A stretch of 64,000 nucleotides of DNA from Thermomicrobium roseum DSM 5159 (GTDB lineage: Bacteria; Chloroflexota; Chloroflexia; Thermomicrobiales; Thermomicrobiaceae), in NCBI RefSeq assembly GCF_000021685.1, contig NC_011961.1, forward strand, positions 620,001-684,000. Reading direction: 5' to 3'. The position numbers and the translations under genes are program-made. Positions within the stretch are counted from its first letter, which is position 1, and each line of letters opens with the position of its first letter. Below, piece after piece: positions 8,687-17,999 of the stretch. A model generated the notes under the pieces. That model worked only from the letters and a program-made list of their open reading frames with translations. It ran no database searches and was not told where the DNA came from.

Positions 8687-9386
8687 GCTCCAGCGTGTCC
8701 ATGTCCATTACGGGCCGATCCAGGCCCTCAAGGGAATCTCGCTGACCGTCGAATCCGGCGAGATCGTCACCCTGCTCGGTGCCAACGGCGCCGGCAAGAC
8801 CTCCACGCTGCGCGCGATCTCTGGCCTCGTCCGCCCCTCCGCCGGACGCATCCTTTTGCAGGACGTCGACCTCACCCATCGCAAGCCGCACGAGATCGTC
8901 GCCTTGGGTGTCGGCCACGTGCCGGAGGGCCGCCGCATCTTCCCGCGCCTCAGCGTGGAGGAGAACCTCCGCCTCGGCGCCTTTACGGTGCGCGACCGCG
9001 CCGAGATCGCCCGGCGCCAGGAGTACGTCTTCAGCCTCTTCCCTCGTCTCGCCGAACGACGCCACCAGGCGGGCGGCACCCTCTCCGGTGGCGAGCAACA
9101 GATGCTCGCCATCGGTCGCGCGCTCATGATGCAGCCACGCATCCTGCTCCTCGACGAGCCGTCGATGGGACTCGCCCCGGTGCTCGTCGAGAGTATCTTC
9201 GAGGTGATCCAACGACTCAACCGCGATGGGACGACGATTCTCCTCGTCGAGCAGAATGCCCGCATGGCACTGGAAGTTGCGCATCGCGGGTACGTTTTGG
9301 AGACTGGCCGTATCGTCCTGAGCGGCCCAGCAGCCGAACTCGCTGCGGATCCGCGCGTTCAAGCTGCCTATCTCGGTGCAGCCTGA
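8673..9386 (+). CDS. livF: ABC importer ATP-binding protein LivF
   Basis: A 237-residue ATPase with Walker A GANGAGKTS, signature LSGGEQQMLAIGRAL and Walker B ILLLDEPSMGLAP, matching LivF. The ATG lies inside the end of livG and GAGAGG precedes it; the longer frame upstream is an overlap artefact. This is the last gene of the importer operon, and it ends 3 bp from the stop of the convergent dehydrogenase gene. Confidence 0.94.
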   Translation: MPLLELQRVHVHYGPIQALKGISLTVESGEIVTLLGANGAGKTSTLRAISGLVRPSAGRILLQDVDLTHRKPHEIVALGVGHVPEGRRIFPRLSVEENLRLGAFTVRDRAEIARRQEYVFSLFPRLAERRHQAGGTLSGGEQQMLAIGRALMMQPRILLLDEPSMGLAPVLVESIFEVIQRLNRDGTTILLVEQNARMALEVAHRGYVLETGRIVLSGPAAELAADPRVQAAYLGAA

Positions 9387-9389
9387 GCG

Positions 9390-10322
9390 TCATTCCGCGG
9401 CGAGAAGATCGTCGCCACGCGCGCTGCTCGCGCTGAAGCTCGCATTGGCCAACCGACCGACCAACCGCGCGACCTCGTGTGCCGGAAGCTGACCCCAGCC
9501 CCGCGCCATCGCGGCCACATAGAACTGATGAGCGAGCGCGGTCATCGGCACGGGCGAGCCCACATCGCTCCCGAGCCGCATTGCCAGTTCCATGTCACGC
9601 TTCATCAGCTCCAGTCGAAAGGACACTTCACCACTTTCCCGCAAGAGTTCCGGCACCACGTCCCGCCAGAGCTTCCAACCACCGGTACTCGAGCGCAGCG
9701 CCTCGTAGACGGTCGCGAGATCGGCCCCAGCATTCGCCGCCAATGCCAGAGCTTCCCCGATGACAACCAAGCTCACCCCCGCGAGCAGCTGGTTGATCAG
9801 CTTGACCACTTTCCCCATGCCAGGCGGGCCGACCAGATAGGTCTCTCGACCCAACACTCCGAGGAGCGGCATCATCCGCTCGAACACCGCCGGCTCGGCC
9901 CCAACCATCATCGTCAGCTGGCCACTGTTGGCCTCGACTGGCCCCCCTCCGACCGGCGCATCGACCACGTCGATCTGACGCAGCCGCGCTTCTCGATCGA
10001 TGCGTTGCATCATCATCGGTGAGGCAGTACTGAAGTCGATCACCGTCGCTCCTGGCCGCAAGTGCTCGAGTGCTCCCTCCGGCCCGATATAGACCTCGAA
10101 CAGTTCCTCGTCCCCCGGCAAACAGGTCAGAAACATATCGACCTCTTCGGCCAGCAGAAGCGGTGTCGGAATGGCTGTCGCACCATGCAGTTCCAATGCC
10201 TGTGCCACCTCCCAGCGACGGTCGTTGACCAGCAGCCGGTATCCCGCGCCGAGCAAGCGCAGCGCGATCGCCCGCCCCAGGTTTCCTAACCCGACGAGAC
10301 CGAGCGTCGGCTTGTCATCCAT
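9390..10322 (-). CDS. 3-hydroxyisobutyrate dehydrogenase-like NAD(P) enzyme
   Basis: A 310-residue beta-hydroxyacid dehydrogenase. It has an N-terminal Rossmann motif GLVGLGNLG, the substrate-binding signature DAPVGGGPVEANSGQ, and the catalytic lysine in GMGKVVKLINQ. The ATG (MDDKPT) has GGGAGGAG upstream; the frame extends further but without a ribosome site. Members oxidise 3-hydroxyisobutyrate (valine breakdown), tartronate semialdehyde or related acids, or act as imine reductases. Its convergent position next to a branched-chain amino-acid importer fits valine breakdown but does not prove it. Confidence 0.85.
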   Translation of the reverse strand: MDDKPTLGLVGLGNLGRAIALRLLGAGYRLLVNDRRWEVAQALELHGATAIPTPLLLAEEVDMFLTCLPGDEELFEVYIGPEGALEHLRPGATVIDFSTASPMMMQRIDREARLRQIDVVDAPVGGGPVEANSGQLTMMVGAEPAVFERMMPLLGVLGRETYLVGPPGMGKVVKLINQLLAGVSLVVIGEALALAANAGADLATVYEALRSSTGGWKLWRDVVPELLRESGEVSFRLELMKRDMELAMRLGSDVGSPVPMTALAHQFYVAAMARGWGQLPAHEVARLVGRLANASFSASSARGDDLLAAE

Positions 10323-10856
10323 CCTCACTCCTCCCTGTTCTCCGACCCTCGTGCCTTCCATCATGCCGGAGCACAGCAAACGGCGACAAGCCTTCTCCGC
10401 TCGCCTCGCATCGGCCATCACGCACTCCTGCCATACCCTCATGCCGCGCTGAGTGTGCTCGAGATGACCGCTCCGTCAGCCCATCTGGCTCGCCGGCGCA
10501 GACACGCAGTCGATGCTTCGCCTCCCCAGAGATCCACGACCACTCATCGGTGCCCCACGGGAGTGTTTTCCGTCGCGCCAGCACCAGGGCTCCTTCCCCG
10601 ACGCTCGGGCCGTGCTGCCCGGTCAGCGTTACCTCATCGCATGCTCCACTGCGTCGTAGCTCGGCACCGCGACATCGCGAGCGTTTCCGCCTGCTCCAGC
10701 GATCTATACGGTGCTCATGCCACGAGGTAGTTCGCTCCTTACCACGCAGGAGGAGGGTCCAGCCGCATGGTCGCGCCGCGGGCGAGTCGCATCACAGGGT
10801 CTCGTTCTCGCCAGACTGAGTCGCGAGGCAACGCGCTCCCGCATCACTCGGTGCCC
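10323..10856. other. 534-bp intergenic region, no gene seen
   Basis: This lies between the start of the dehydrogenase gene and the end of the sortase gene (both minus). The frames here are short, Arg/Ser-rich and lack ribosome sites. No tRNA-like fold, strong hairpin or repeat was found by eye. Confidence 0.4.
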
Positions 10857-11519
10857 TCATGGGTTGGCGAGAGGAGTCGCAGTGACGATCAAGCGCTGGT
10901 CGTACCGCCCAGTTGCCGGGTTGTAGTTCCCCGCGCAGGTGATCAGCGTCAGCCGTTCCTGACTGGTCGGTCCGACGATTCGTTCGACCGGTGCTTGCCT
11001 TTCCTCGACCGTTTCCAGCCCCGTCACGCGGTACCGGCTCACCCGACCATCCGCCAATCCCAACTCGACCAGATCACCGACGCGGACACGCCAGAGATCC
11101 CAGAATACCGCCGGGCCTACGCCAGCAAAATCGACGTGCCCAGCCAGCACGACGTTGCTGCCTTGCCCGGGTAGCGCCGTGAAGTCGTACCAGGCGACTT
11201 CGTCCGGATGATCCGGAGCTTCCATCCGACGCTCGCTGCCCAACCCTTTCACGACGACCGGTGCATCGACCCCGATCGCCGGGATCCGGATACGTGTGAT
11301 CAGGATCGGCTCGCTCGGGGGAGAAACTGCCGAACCGTCCGTGACAGGATTCGCCTGCGTCGTGGGCGTTGCGGTCGGCGTCACCGCAACGACACGCGGG
11401 CGCACTGTCGGGGTCGGCCGGGGATCGTCGCGCAACGACGTTCCAGCCAGGAGGCCGATCCCGGCACCGAGGATCCACGCCGCCGCAGCGAGAAGCAGGA
11501 GCAGCCCCGCCGAGCGCAT
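10857..11519 (-). CDS. Sortase (class E/F-like)
   Basis: A 220-residue membrane-anchored cysteine transpeptidase that cleaves LPxTG proteins and attaches them to the cell wall. It has an N-terminal signal-anchor (about residues 5-27), a Pro/Thr linker, then the sortase barrel. The catalytic residues are visible: His128 in LAGHVD, Cys195 in LITCAG and Arg209 in YDQRLIV. The short domain lacking insertions resembles classes E/F of high-GC Gram-positives. It starts 3 bp after the stop of its evident substrate, the LPATG protein, so the pair are co-transcribed and probably dedicated to each other. Confidence 0.93.
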   Translation of the reverse strand: MRSAGLLLLLAAAAWILGAGIGLLAGTSLRDDPRPTPTVRPRVVAVTPTATPTTQANPVTDGSAVSPPSEPILITRIRIPAIGVDAPVVVKGLGSERRMEAPDHPDEVAWYDFTALPGQGSNVVLAGHVDFAGVGPAVFWDLWRVRVGDLVELGLADGRVSRYRVTGLETVEERQAPVERIVGPTSQERLTLITCAGNYNPATGRYDQRLIVTATPLANP

Positions 11520-11522
11520 CGA

Positions 11523-14222
11523 CTACCTCTCGCGCGCACCATTGCTTCGCCGCCCTCGCATCATCCCCACACCACCGGCCATCATCCCGGCGACCCCCAG
11601 GGCGAGCAAGCCCACTCCCACCGTTCGGGCCACCGGGCTCGCGCTGGCCGACCCGGTCGCCGGCAGCCCGATCGTCGGAGTCGGCGTCGGGCCAGGACCG
11701 GTGATCGGCGTCGCCGGACCGAGCACCGGTCGTGCAGTCGGTGTGGTCGTCGGCCGTAGTCCTGCGCCGGGCGTACCAACTGGCGTACCGGTCGGGCTGG
11801 CTGTCGGGAGCGGCGTCGCCTCCAGAACCGGCAACTCCCAGGCTCCGATATCGCAGGCCGAACCTTGCGGCCGCTTGGTATGCACCTGGTCCTCGCTCGG
11901 GCATCCCTGCGTCCCAGCTGCATCGATGGCAGCCGAACCTAGGCCGAGCGCATGGTAGAGCGTGCCGCCCGACGAGTCCACTTGGAGAGGCTGCAAACTG
12001 GGATCCCCATCGACCAGGTCTCCGGTACCCTGCAGACCACAGCTATCGCGATCCTCCAGGTTGCCACCCTGGGAACTCGGTGCCAGTCCACCGCAATTGC
12101 CGCCGCCCGGGCTGGCCGCGAGCAGCGTCCCGCGCAGCGTGACCCCACCTCCATCGTTGTAGAGCGCGCCGCCCGCGGCGGCCGCGTTCGCGGCCAGGGT
12201 CACGAATTGCAGACTCGCCGTCCCCTGCGGTCCCACCCAGAGGCCCCCGCCCCGCTGCTGGCTCACGTTGGTGCTCACCGTCACGTTGGCCAGCCCCACC
12301 GCCCCCAGCACGGCTATTCCACCGCCATAGGCGGCACTCTGGTTCTCGGTGACCGAGCTCGCAGTGATGGTGAGCTGCCCACCGGACCGCACGGCGACTC
12401 CGCCGCCCAGCTGTCCCGCGCTGCTGCGCCGAATCGCGGTGTCCGCCATCGTCACCTTGGCGGTTCCTTCCACCACGAGCCCGCCACCGTCGTTCGTGGC
12501 CTGGTTGTCGATCACCTGCACGCGCTGGAGATCGACCTGGCCTCGCGCCGCCAGTCCCCCACCCGACCCACCAGCCACGTTCCCGACCACCGTTGCGCCG
12601 TTCAGGCTCGCCTTGCCCAGTGCGGCGATTCCACCGCCGTCGAGCGTCGCCTGGTTACCGCGCACGATCGTGTTCCCCTGCAGCGTCAGCGTCTTGCTGC
12701 CGGCATGGTAGATACCACCACCAGCTGCTTCGGACCGGTTTGCCTCGATCGTCGCGGCATCGAGAACCATGTCTCCCTGGTTCCAGATCCCTCCGCCGTC
12801 CTGGGTTGCCACGTTGCTCTGCACCACCAGACTGCGCAAGCGGCTGGTTCCGGTGCTCGCCAGACCGCCTCCCAGCCGGGCACGGTTGTCGCGCACGATC
12901 ACCGTTTCGGGTGAACTCAGATCGAGCGTCCCGCTGCTCGAGATCCCGCCACCTGCGCCAGCCTCGGCTCGGTTGCCTTCGACCACCGTGCGCGAGAGCG
13001 CCAGCGTTCCCGCGTTGAGGACCCCGCCTCCATCCCCCTCCACAGCCGTATTGGTACCGATCGTTCCACCGACGATCTGTGCCGTCCCCTTCCCGAGGAG
13101 AGCGATGCCTCCCCCGCTGAGCTCGGCCTGATTCTCACGCACTTCGCTGTCCAACAGCGTCAAGATCCCCTCGTCGGACGCGATTCCCCCGCCGCGCACT
13201 GCCCGGTTGGCTAGGACCTTCACCTGACGCAGCGTCACCTGCCCACGCGCGACCCAGATCCCGCCTCCCCGACCGCTCTCGTCGGCTGGCGTCCCGTTTC
13301 CTGCCCGATTGCCGCGGACCAGCGTCCCCTGGAGTTCGACCTGGCCGCCGTCGACCGCCAGCGCACCGCCGTCGCGGGCGCGGTTGGCATCGCTCGCCGC
13401 GCCGCCCCCCAGCGTGACGCGGCTCCCCAGCACCAGGCGTCCACCGGAGACCCACACGGCGCCGCCCGCACCGCTCGCCTCGTTGCCGTGCAGCACGGCT
13501 ACCCCGTCCAGCACCGCTGCACCCGCGACCGCCAGCGCACCGCCGTTGGCTTCTTCGTCGTCATTCATCGGATCACCGGCGCGATTGCGCGCGAACGCGA
13601 CCCTCCTGTCGAGCAGCACGGACAAGGTTCCGGACGGCGCGACGTACACAGCTCCGCCGTCGCCGGCAGCCACGTTTTCCTGAAACGTGACGTCAGCCAG
13701 CTGGAGCGCCCCACCCACCCAGATCGCGCCCCCCTTGTGGTCGCGGGCATCGTCGTGGACCGCCCGTCCTCCGCTGAGTGTGAGCTTCTCCAGGATCATA
13801 GTCGCGCCCGCGCCGACGTCGAACAACCGGTCGGCCTGGTTCTCATCTGGCCAGGCTCCAGCGATGGTTGTCGCGTTCCGCCCGACGATGCGCAGAGCAC
13901 CGCCACGCTTGGTCACGTCGAGATCTCCACTCTCGGCCGTGTCATCCGTCGCAGGCGGGATGGACAGTTCATAGCGTCCGTCCTGGAGCTGGATGGTGAC
14001 CGGGTCGTTCAGGGCATTCGCCAGGATGACTGCAGCCCGCAACGTCGGGCAGGTGCGCGTCGTCCCGCTGCCGCTGCAGCTGCCCGTCCCGTCGCTCGTT
14101 CCGGCAACGGTGATCGTCACCTCGGCCGCACCGGTCGCCGGCACGAAGACCAATGCGCCACCAGCTGCCGCCAGCGCCAGCGAACCCACCAGCAGCGCGA
14201 CCACCCCACCTGTCCAGCGCAC
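11523..14222 (-). CDS. LPxTG-anchored beta-helix surface protein
   Basis: An 899-residue cell-surface protein. A signal peptide is followed by a CSLREAI-like motif (CPTLRAAVILANA). Then come some 25 turns of a Gly/Asn-rich right-handed parallel beta-helix of the chlamydial Pmp/adhesin type, with repeated GGGI and (V/E)xNxA elements, to about residue 770. A Pro/Thr/Gly-rich wall-spanning stretch comes next. The C-terminus is a textbook sorting signal: LPATG at about 853-857, a hydrophobic helix and an Arg-rich tail. GTG start with GGGAGG upstream. It lies 85 bp beyond flgE and directly upstream of the sortase. Adhesion or matrix binding is likely; no enzyme motif is seen. Confidence 0.9.
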   Translation of the reverse strand: MRWTGGVVALLVGSLALAAAGGALVFVPATGAAEVTITVAGTSDGTGSCSGSGTTRTCPTLRAAVILANALNDPVTIQLQDGRYELSIPPATDDTAESGDLDVTKRGGALRIVGRNATTIAGAWPDENQADRLFDVGAGATMILEKLTLSGGRAVHDDARDHKGGAIWVGGALQLADVTFQENVAAGDGGAVYVAPSGTLSVLLDRRVAFARNRAGDPMNDDEEANGGALAVAGAAVLDGVAVLHGNEASGAGGAVWVSGGRLVLGSRVTLGGGAASDANRARDGGALAVDGGQVELQGTLVRGNRAGNGTPADESGRGGGIWVARGQVTLRQVKVLANRAVRGGGIASDEGILTLLDSEVRENQAELSGGGIALLGKGTAQIVGGTIGTNTAVEGDGGGVLNAGTLALSRTVVEGNRAEAGAGGGISSSGTLDLSSPETVIVRDNRARLGGGLASTGTSRLRSLVVQSNVATQDGGGIWNQGDMVLDAATIEANRSEAAGGGIYHAGSKTLTLQGNTIVRGNQATLDGGGIAALGKASLNGATVVGNVAGGSGGGLAARGQVDLQRVQVIDNQATNDGGGLVVEGTAKVTMADTAIRRSSAGQLGGGVAVRSGGQLTITASSVTENQSAAYGGGIAVLGAVGLANVTVSTNVSQQRGGGLWVGPQGTASLQFVTLAANAAAAGGALYNDGGGVTLRGTLLAASPGGGNCGGLAPSSQGGNLEDRDSCGLQGTGDLVDGDPSLQPLQVDSSGGTLYHALGLGSAAIDAAGTQGCPSEDQVHTKRPQGSACDIGAWELPVLEATPLPTASPTGTPVGTPGAGLRPTTTPTARPVLGPATPITGPGPTPTPTIGLPATGSASASPVARTVGVGLLALGVAGMMAGGVGMMRGRRSNGARER

Positions 14223-14307
14223 CGAACCGACCTCCCGTCCCGCGACGCATCACCAGAGGCGCCTGCCCCGAACAGACGCACGTCGCTCGCGCCCGGCTGC
14301 CCCAACA

Positions 14308-15579
14308 TCAGCGCCGCAGGTTCACCAACTCCTGGAGCACCTCGTCGCTCGTGGTGATCACGCGCGAATTGGCCTGGAAACCCCGCTGGGCCATGATCAT
14401 GCTGGTGAACTCCTGCGCCAGGTCGACGTTGGACATCTCGAGGTAGCCGCTGGCGATCTTGCCGCGCCCACCGGAATCGGCCGGTCCGACGATCGGCTCA
14501 CCTGAGTTGACCGTCGGCAGATAGGCGTTCCCACCCACCTTCATCAGCCCACCCGGGTTGGTGAAGAGGGCCAGCGCGATCTGGCCGACCACCTTGGTAA
14601 CCCCATTGGAATAGATCCCCAACACCTGACCGGACTGGCTCACCGTGAAGGTGGTCAGCGAGCCAGCTGGCGCGCCGTTGGCCGCGGCGTTCGCCGAGTA
14701 CGGGGCCGCCAGCTGCGTCAGTCGCGAGAAGTCCGGCGTGACCGTAATCGAACTCGCACCACCGGCCGTCGAGTCGAGATCGACCGCGCTGATGTTCGAG
14801 GCGGCGAGATCGAGATTTCCGTCCGCATCGAAGACGAGCGTCCCGGATGGCGTCCCACCGAGCGCGAAATCCGGGTCGTCTTCGGTCGTGCTCGTCGTCC
14901 GCGGGTCATCCTCCTGCAACGTGTAGTTCCAGGTATTCGTCCCTACCTTGTCGAAGAGGATGTAGAACTCGTGTCGCTTACCCAGCGAATCGGTGATACT
15001 CACTTTGGTCACGAAGTGCGGTGTCGCCGCCGGGTCCTGGTTCGCATTCAGATTCCCCTGCACGGTGATCTGCGTCGTCGGAACCGCATCCAGCTGCTGG
15101 CCGATCGGGATGGTGATCGGCCCCACCGGCCCGGCCGTGTCCACGTTGCCGTTGGCATCCGCCTGCCAGCCGAGCACGTAGAAGCCGTTCGAGGGGTTGA
15201 CCAGCCGCAAGTCCGAGCCGATATCGAAGGCGCCGTCCCGCGTGTAGAGCGTCTGCGAGCCATCGCTCACCACGAAGAACCCGTCACCCTGGATCGCCAG
15301 ATCGCTCGGCTTGCCGGTCAGCTGCAGCGCCCCCTGGGTGTGGATCGTGTCCACCGCGCCGACCACCGCTCCCAAACCGATCTGCAGCGGATTGATCCCG
15401 CCTCGCGTCTCGGTCGGGCCGCTCGCACCGCGCACCAGCTGGCTCAGGATGTCGGTGAAGCGCACCCGACCGACCTTGAAACCGGTGGTGTTGACGTTGG
15501 CGATGTTGTTGCCGATCACGTCCATCCAGGTCTGGTGCGCCCGCAATCCGGAGATCGCCGAGAACATCGATCGCATCAT
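14308..15579 (-). CDS. flgE: Flagellar hook protein FlgE
   Basis: A 423-residue hook subunit. The N-terminal rod/hook signature (SMFSAISGLRAHQTWMDVIGNNIANVNTTGFK) and the C-terminal helix (NVDLAQEFTSMIMAQRGFQANSRVI) are intact, with a variable D1/D2 region between. It is the last flagellar gene of the cluster. Its size and the TLYTRDGAF motif favour FlgE over the rod proteins FlgF/FlgG. Confidence 0.95.
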   Translation of the reverse strand: MMRSMFSAISGLRAHQTWMDVIGNNIANVNTTGFKVGRVRFTDILSQLVRGASGPTETRGGINPLQIGLGAVVGAVDTIHTQGALQLTGKPSDLAIQGDGFFVVSDGSQTLYTRDGAFDIGSDLRLVNPSNGFYVLGWQADANGNVDTAGPVGPITIPIGQQLDAVPTTQITVQGNLNANQDPAATPHFVTKVSITDSLGKRHEFYILFDKVGTNTWNYTLQEDDPRTTSTTEDDPDFALGGTPSGTLVFDADGNLDLAASNISAVDLDSTAGGASSITVTPDFSRLTQLAAPYSANAAANGAPAGSLTTFTVSQSGQVLGIYSNGVTKVVGQIALALFTNPGGLMKVGGNAYLPTVNSGEPIVGPADSGGRGKIASGYLEMSNVDLAQEFTSMIMAQRGFQANSRVITTSDEVLQELVNLRR

Positions 15580-15671
15580 GACTCGTCCTCCCTCGTCATC
15601 GTTCTTATCGGCCGTTTTCGCTCGCGCTCGAGCCCTCGAGACCGGCGAGCCACCGCCCCGCGCTCACCCGC

Positions 15672-16127
15672 TCATTCCCCGCTGCCCGAACCAGCTCCCG
15701 CTAATCCGATGCTCACCACGTCGCGCACGTCGATCCGCTGCCCACCGGAGAGCTCGAGCACTGCGGCACCGTCCAGGATGGTCGCGCGCACCACTGTGCC
15801 AGTTACCAGGTCGCCACTCGTCCGGTCCAGACCACTCACCACCCGACCCAGATACCCAGCCACCTGTCCCAGCGCCGCATGCTGCGCCATCGCCGCCACC
15901 GTCTCGTTCAACTGCTGCAGCTGCTCCAGCGTGTTCAGCTGGGCGAGCTGCGCGATGAACTCCCGGTCCTGCATCGGATTCATCGGGTCCTGGTTCTTGA
16001 GCTGGGCGACCAGGAGCATGAGGAACGCCTGCTTGTCCAGTTGGCCACCGGGGCCCACACCGCCGCCGGACGATAATGGGTTCGTCGTCACCGGACCGTT
16101 CGAGTCGCTCACACTTCCGACGCTCAT
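15672..16127 (-). CDS. flgD: Flagellar hook capping protein FlgD
   Basis: A 151-residue scaffold that caps the growing hook. The diagnostic N-terminal block is present (LDKQAFLMLLVAQLKNQDPMNPMQ then FIAQLAQLNTLEQL). The C-terminal part is short, about 65 residues with a single beta-domain, compared with about 220 residues in enteric FlgD. It is located between fliK and flgE, as in many Gram-positive fla operons. Confidence 0.93.
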   Translation of the reverse strand: MSVGSVSDSNGPVTTNPLSSGGGVGPGGQLDKQAFLMLLVAQLKNQDPMNPMQDREFIAQLAQLNTLEQLQQLNETVAAMAQHAALGQVAGYLGRVVSGLDRTSGDLVTGTVVRATILDGAAVLELSGGQRIDVRDVVSIGLAGAGSGSGE

Positions 16128-16143
16128 CGCTCCACCTCGCCAC

Positions 16144-17547
16144 TCAAGCCCACGTGTCCACGAGTCCGCTCGACTCCTGGCGCACTCGCCCTCGGGAGTC
16201 CCCTACCACCGGCAGCTGGTCCAGGGCCGTCCGCTCGGGGCGTGCCCAACCAGGATCGCTCGAGGCTCCCTGTTGCCCGCCCGGCCAACCCATTCCGGAT
16301 TGACTGCCGCTGATCCCGTTCTGCCCACTCGCCATCGTCAGCGGCTGCACCTCCACCCGTTGCACCGCGAACCCTCCCGCCGCGAGCGAGGCACGCAGGC
16401 TCTCCCGTCCGGCTTCCAGCGCCTGCCGTACCTCCGGCTGGTTGGCCGCCAGCGTCACCTCCAGTCGCCCCGCAATCTCGCGGATGCGTACGTCGACCAC
16501 TCCCAGGTCGGGCGGCTCCAGCCGCACGCGGAGCTGCCGCGTGCCGTGCGCGATCGCCTGCGCCACGCGCTCCTGCACCTGTCCGATCGCGCCCGCGGCT
16601 GCTTCCTCGCCAGCAGCCGGAACCGGCCCAGCCTCACCCAGTCGACTGCCCGGAGTGTCGCTCACCGGGAGGGCTCCCGCGAGCGCCGGCCGGTCGTCGT
16701 GCCGGACGCGCCGCTCAGTCGCCACCGTCAGCGCCTGGCCTCGACCATCCGACGCCTGCTCCTCGACCCAGACGCGTACCCCCGCGGGCACTCGCTGCAC
16801 CGCCTCACTTCCTCGCTCAGGGGTAACCCCGACTCCTTCGGACCCTCCCACCGGCTCGACTCGGTGCGCTATCCGGTGCGCGGCAGCCCGCCCAGCTTCG
16901 TCCAACGCGACGGGTCCGCCGGCACCCGCAGCCGTGTGCTGCAGGAGCGCGCCGACCGTCGGACCCTGCCACCCTTTCGGCTGTCCCTCGTCCCCAGCCT
17001 GCACGGCTCCGCTCGCCGGTTCACCCAACGCCGCTTGCCCACTCGACTGCGCGTACTCGAGCAGGCTCGCTGACTGCTGAGCGATCGCTGGTTCCCCGAT
17101 CACCGCGCTCGCCTGGCCATCATCGACCGATAGCGTGCCGGCGAGGCCGGTCAGTACGCCGAGCTCGGATGGCACCATCCCAGCAGCGAAGACGGTGCCC
17201 AACCGCGGCGTGTCGGAGCGTCGCTCGCCATGCGACTGACCCTTCATTTGTCCGTCCGTGCTCGCTACTCCGGCCAGCACCAACCCAGCCTGTGCGACAC
17301 CGAACAGCATGCTGTCCGGCATGACCGACTCTTCCAACCGGTGCGTCAGTTCGCGCGTCCTGCCCTCGGCTGCGCTGGCGTCTGCGGGCATCAACCCGTT
17401 TCCCGGTCCTTCCTCCCCAGTCGGCACCAGCCCGAGCAGTGTCGCCAGGATCGCCAGGAACGCCTGCGCGTCGCTTCCCAGATCCCCGGGCCGCGGGCCA
17501 GCCCGCTCGTGCACTCCGTTCGGTGTCGACACGACCGGTAAGACCAT
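16144..17547 (-). CDS. fliK: Flagellar hook-length control protein FliK
   Basis: A 467-residue secreted molecular ruler. It has a long low-complexity Gly/Ala/Gln-rich N-terminal part. The C-terminal Flg_hook domain (about 340-430) has the LRVRLEPPDLGVVDVRI core and the region before it that switches export specificity. Only the C-terminal domain is conserved, as is usual in the family. The ATG (MVLPVV) has GGGAGGTG upstream; the longer frame runs into flgB. Confidence 0.9.
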   Translation of the reverse strand: MVLPVVSTPNGVHERAGPRPGDLGSDAQAFLAILATLLGLVPTGEEGPGNGLMPADASAAEGRTRELTHRLEESVMPDSMLFGVAQAGLVLAGVASTDGQMKGQSHGERRSDTPRLGTVFAAGMVPSELGVLTGLAGTLSVDDGQASAVIGEPAIAQQSASLLEYAQSSGQAALGEPASGAVQAGDEGQPKGWQGPTVGALLQHTAAGAGGPVALDEAGRAAAHRIAHRVEPVGGSEGVGVTPERGSEAVQRVPAGVRVWVEEQASDGRGQALTVATERRVRHDDRPALAGALPVSDTPGSRLGEAGPVPAAGEEAAAGAIGQVQERVAQAIAHGTRQLRVRLEPPDLGVVDVRIREIAGRLEVTLAANQPEVRQALEAGRESLRASLAAGGFAVQRVEVQPLTMASGQNGISGSQSGMGWPGGQQGASSDPGWARPERTALDQLPVVGDSRGRVRQESSGLVDTWA

Positions 17548-17572
17548 CACCGCACCTCCCCGCTCGAGGCAC

Positions 17573-17989
17573 TCAGCTACCCTGACCGCCGCTCGCCATG
17601 GCACGCAGCATGGCCAGGCGTCGCGCCAGGACTTCGCTCACCGCGCTGTAGCGGAGCGTCGTCTCCGCCAGGAGCCCCATCTCGCGCTCGATGTCCACAT
17701 TGTTGCCGTCCGGTCGATAGCGCGTTCCGGTGAGCTCGACGACTTCCGGCTGGAGGGCACTGGGCGAACTCGCTGTCACCGCGATGTGACGTGAATCGGT
17801 CCGCACCAGGGGCAATCGCGCGAAGGTGCCGTTCAACATCGCCTGGAGGAGATCCTCGAACCGGACCGCTTGGCCACGGAAGCCGGGGGTTTCGGCATTG
17901 GCGACATTGCTCGCCGTCACCTGCTGACGCAAGGCGAGCGCATCGAGCGTCCGCGCAAGCACACCGATCGGATCGATCGTTCCGGCCAT
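17573..17989 (-). CDS. flgB: Flagellar basal-body rod protein FlgB
   Basis: A 138-residue proximal rod subunit with QQVTASNVANAETPGFRG near the N-terminus and the NNVDIEREMGLLAETTLRYSAV C-terminal helix. ATG preceded by AGAGGTG. In most bacteria flgB lies directly before flgC-fliE; here it is some 6.5 kb downstream of them, behind fliJ and a cell-wall hydrolase. Confidence 0.93.
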   Translation of the reverse strand: MAGTIDPIGVLARTLDALALRQQVTASNVANAETPGFRGQAVRFEDLLQAMLNGTFARLPLVRTDSRHIAVTASSPSALQPEVVELTGTRYRPDGNNVDIEREMGLLAETTLRYSAVSEVLARRLAMLRAMASGGQGS

Positions 17990-17999
17990 CGTGCACCTC

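Noticed and set aside
11523..14222. Possible DNA tandem repeat or CRISPR-like array
   Set aside because: The repetition is at protein level (beta-helix turns) with varied codons; no constant repeats and spacers. No CRISPR array was seen anywhere in the window.
14971..17073. 700-codon open frame on the plus strand
   Set aside because: Runs antisense through flgE, flgD and fliK; His/Arg/Pro-rich shadow of high-GC coding DNA.
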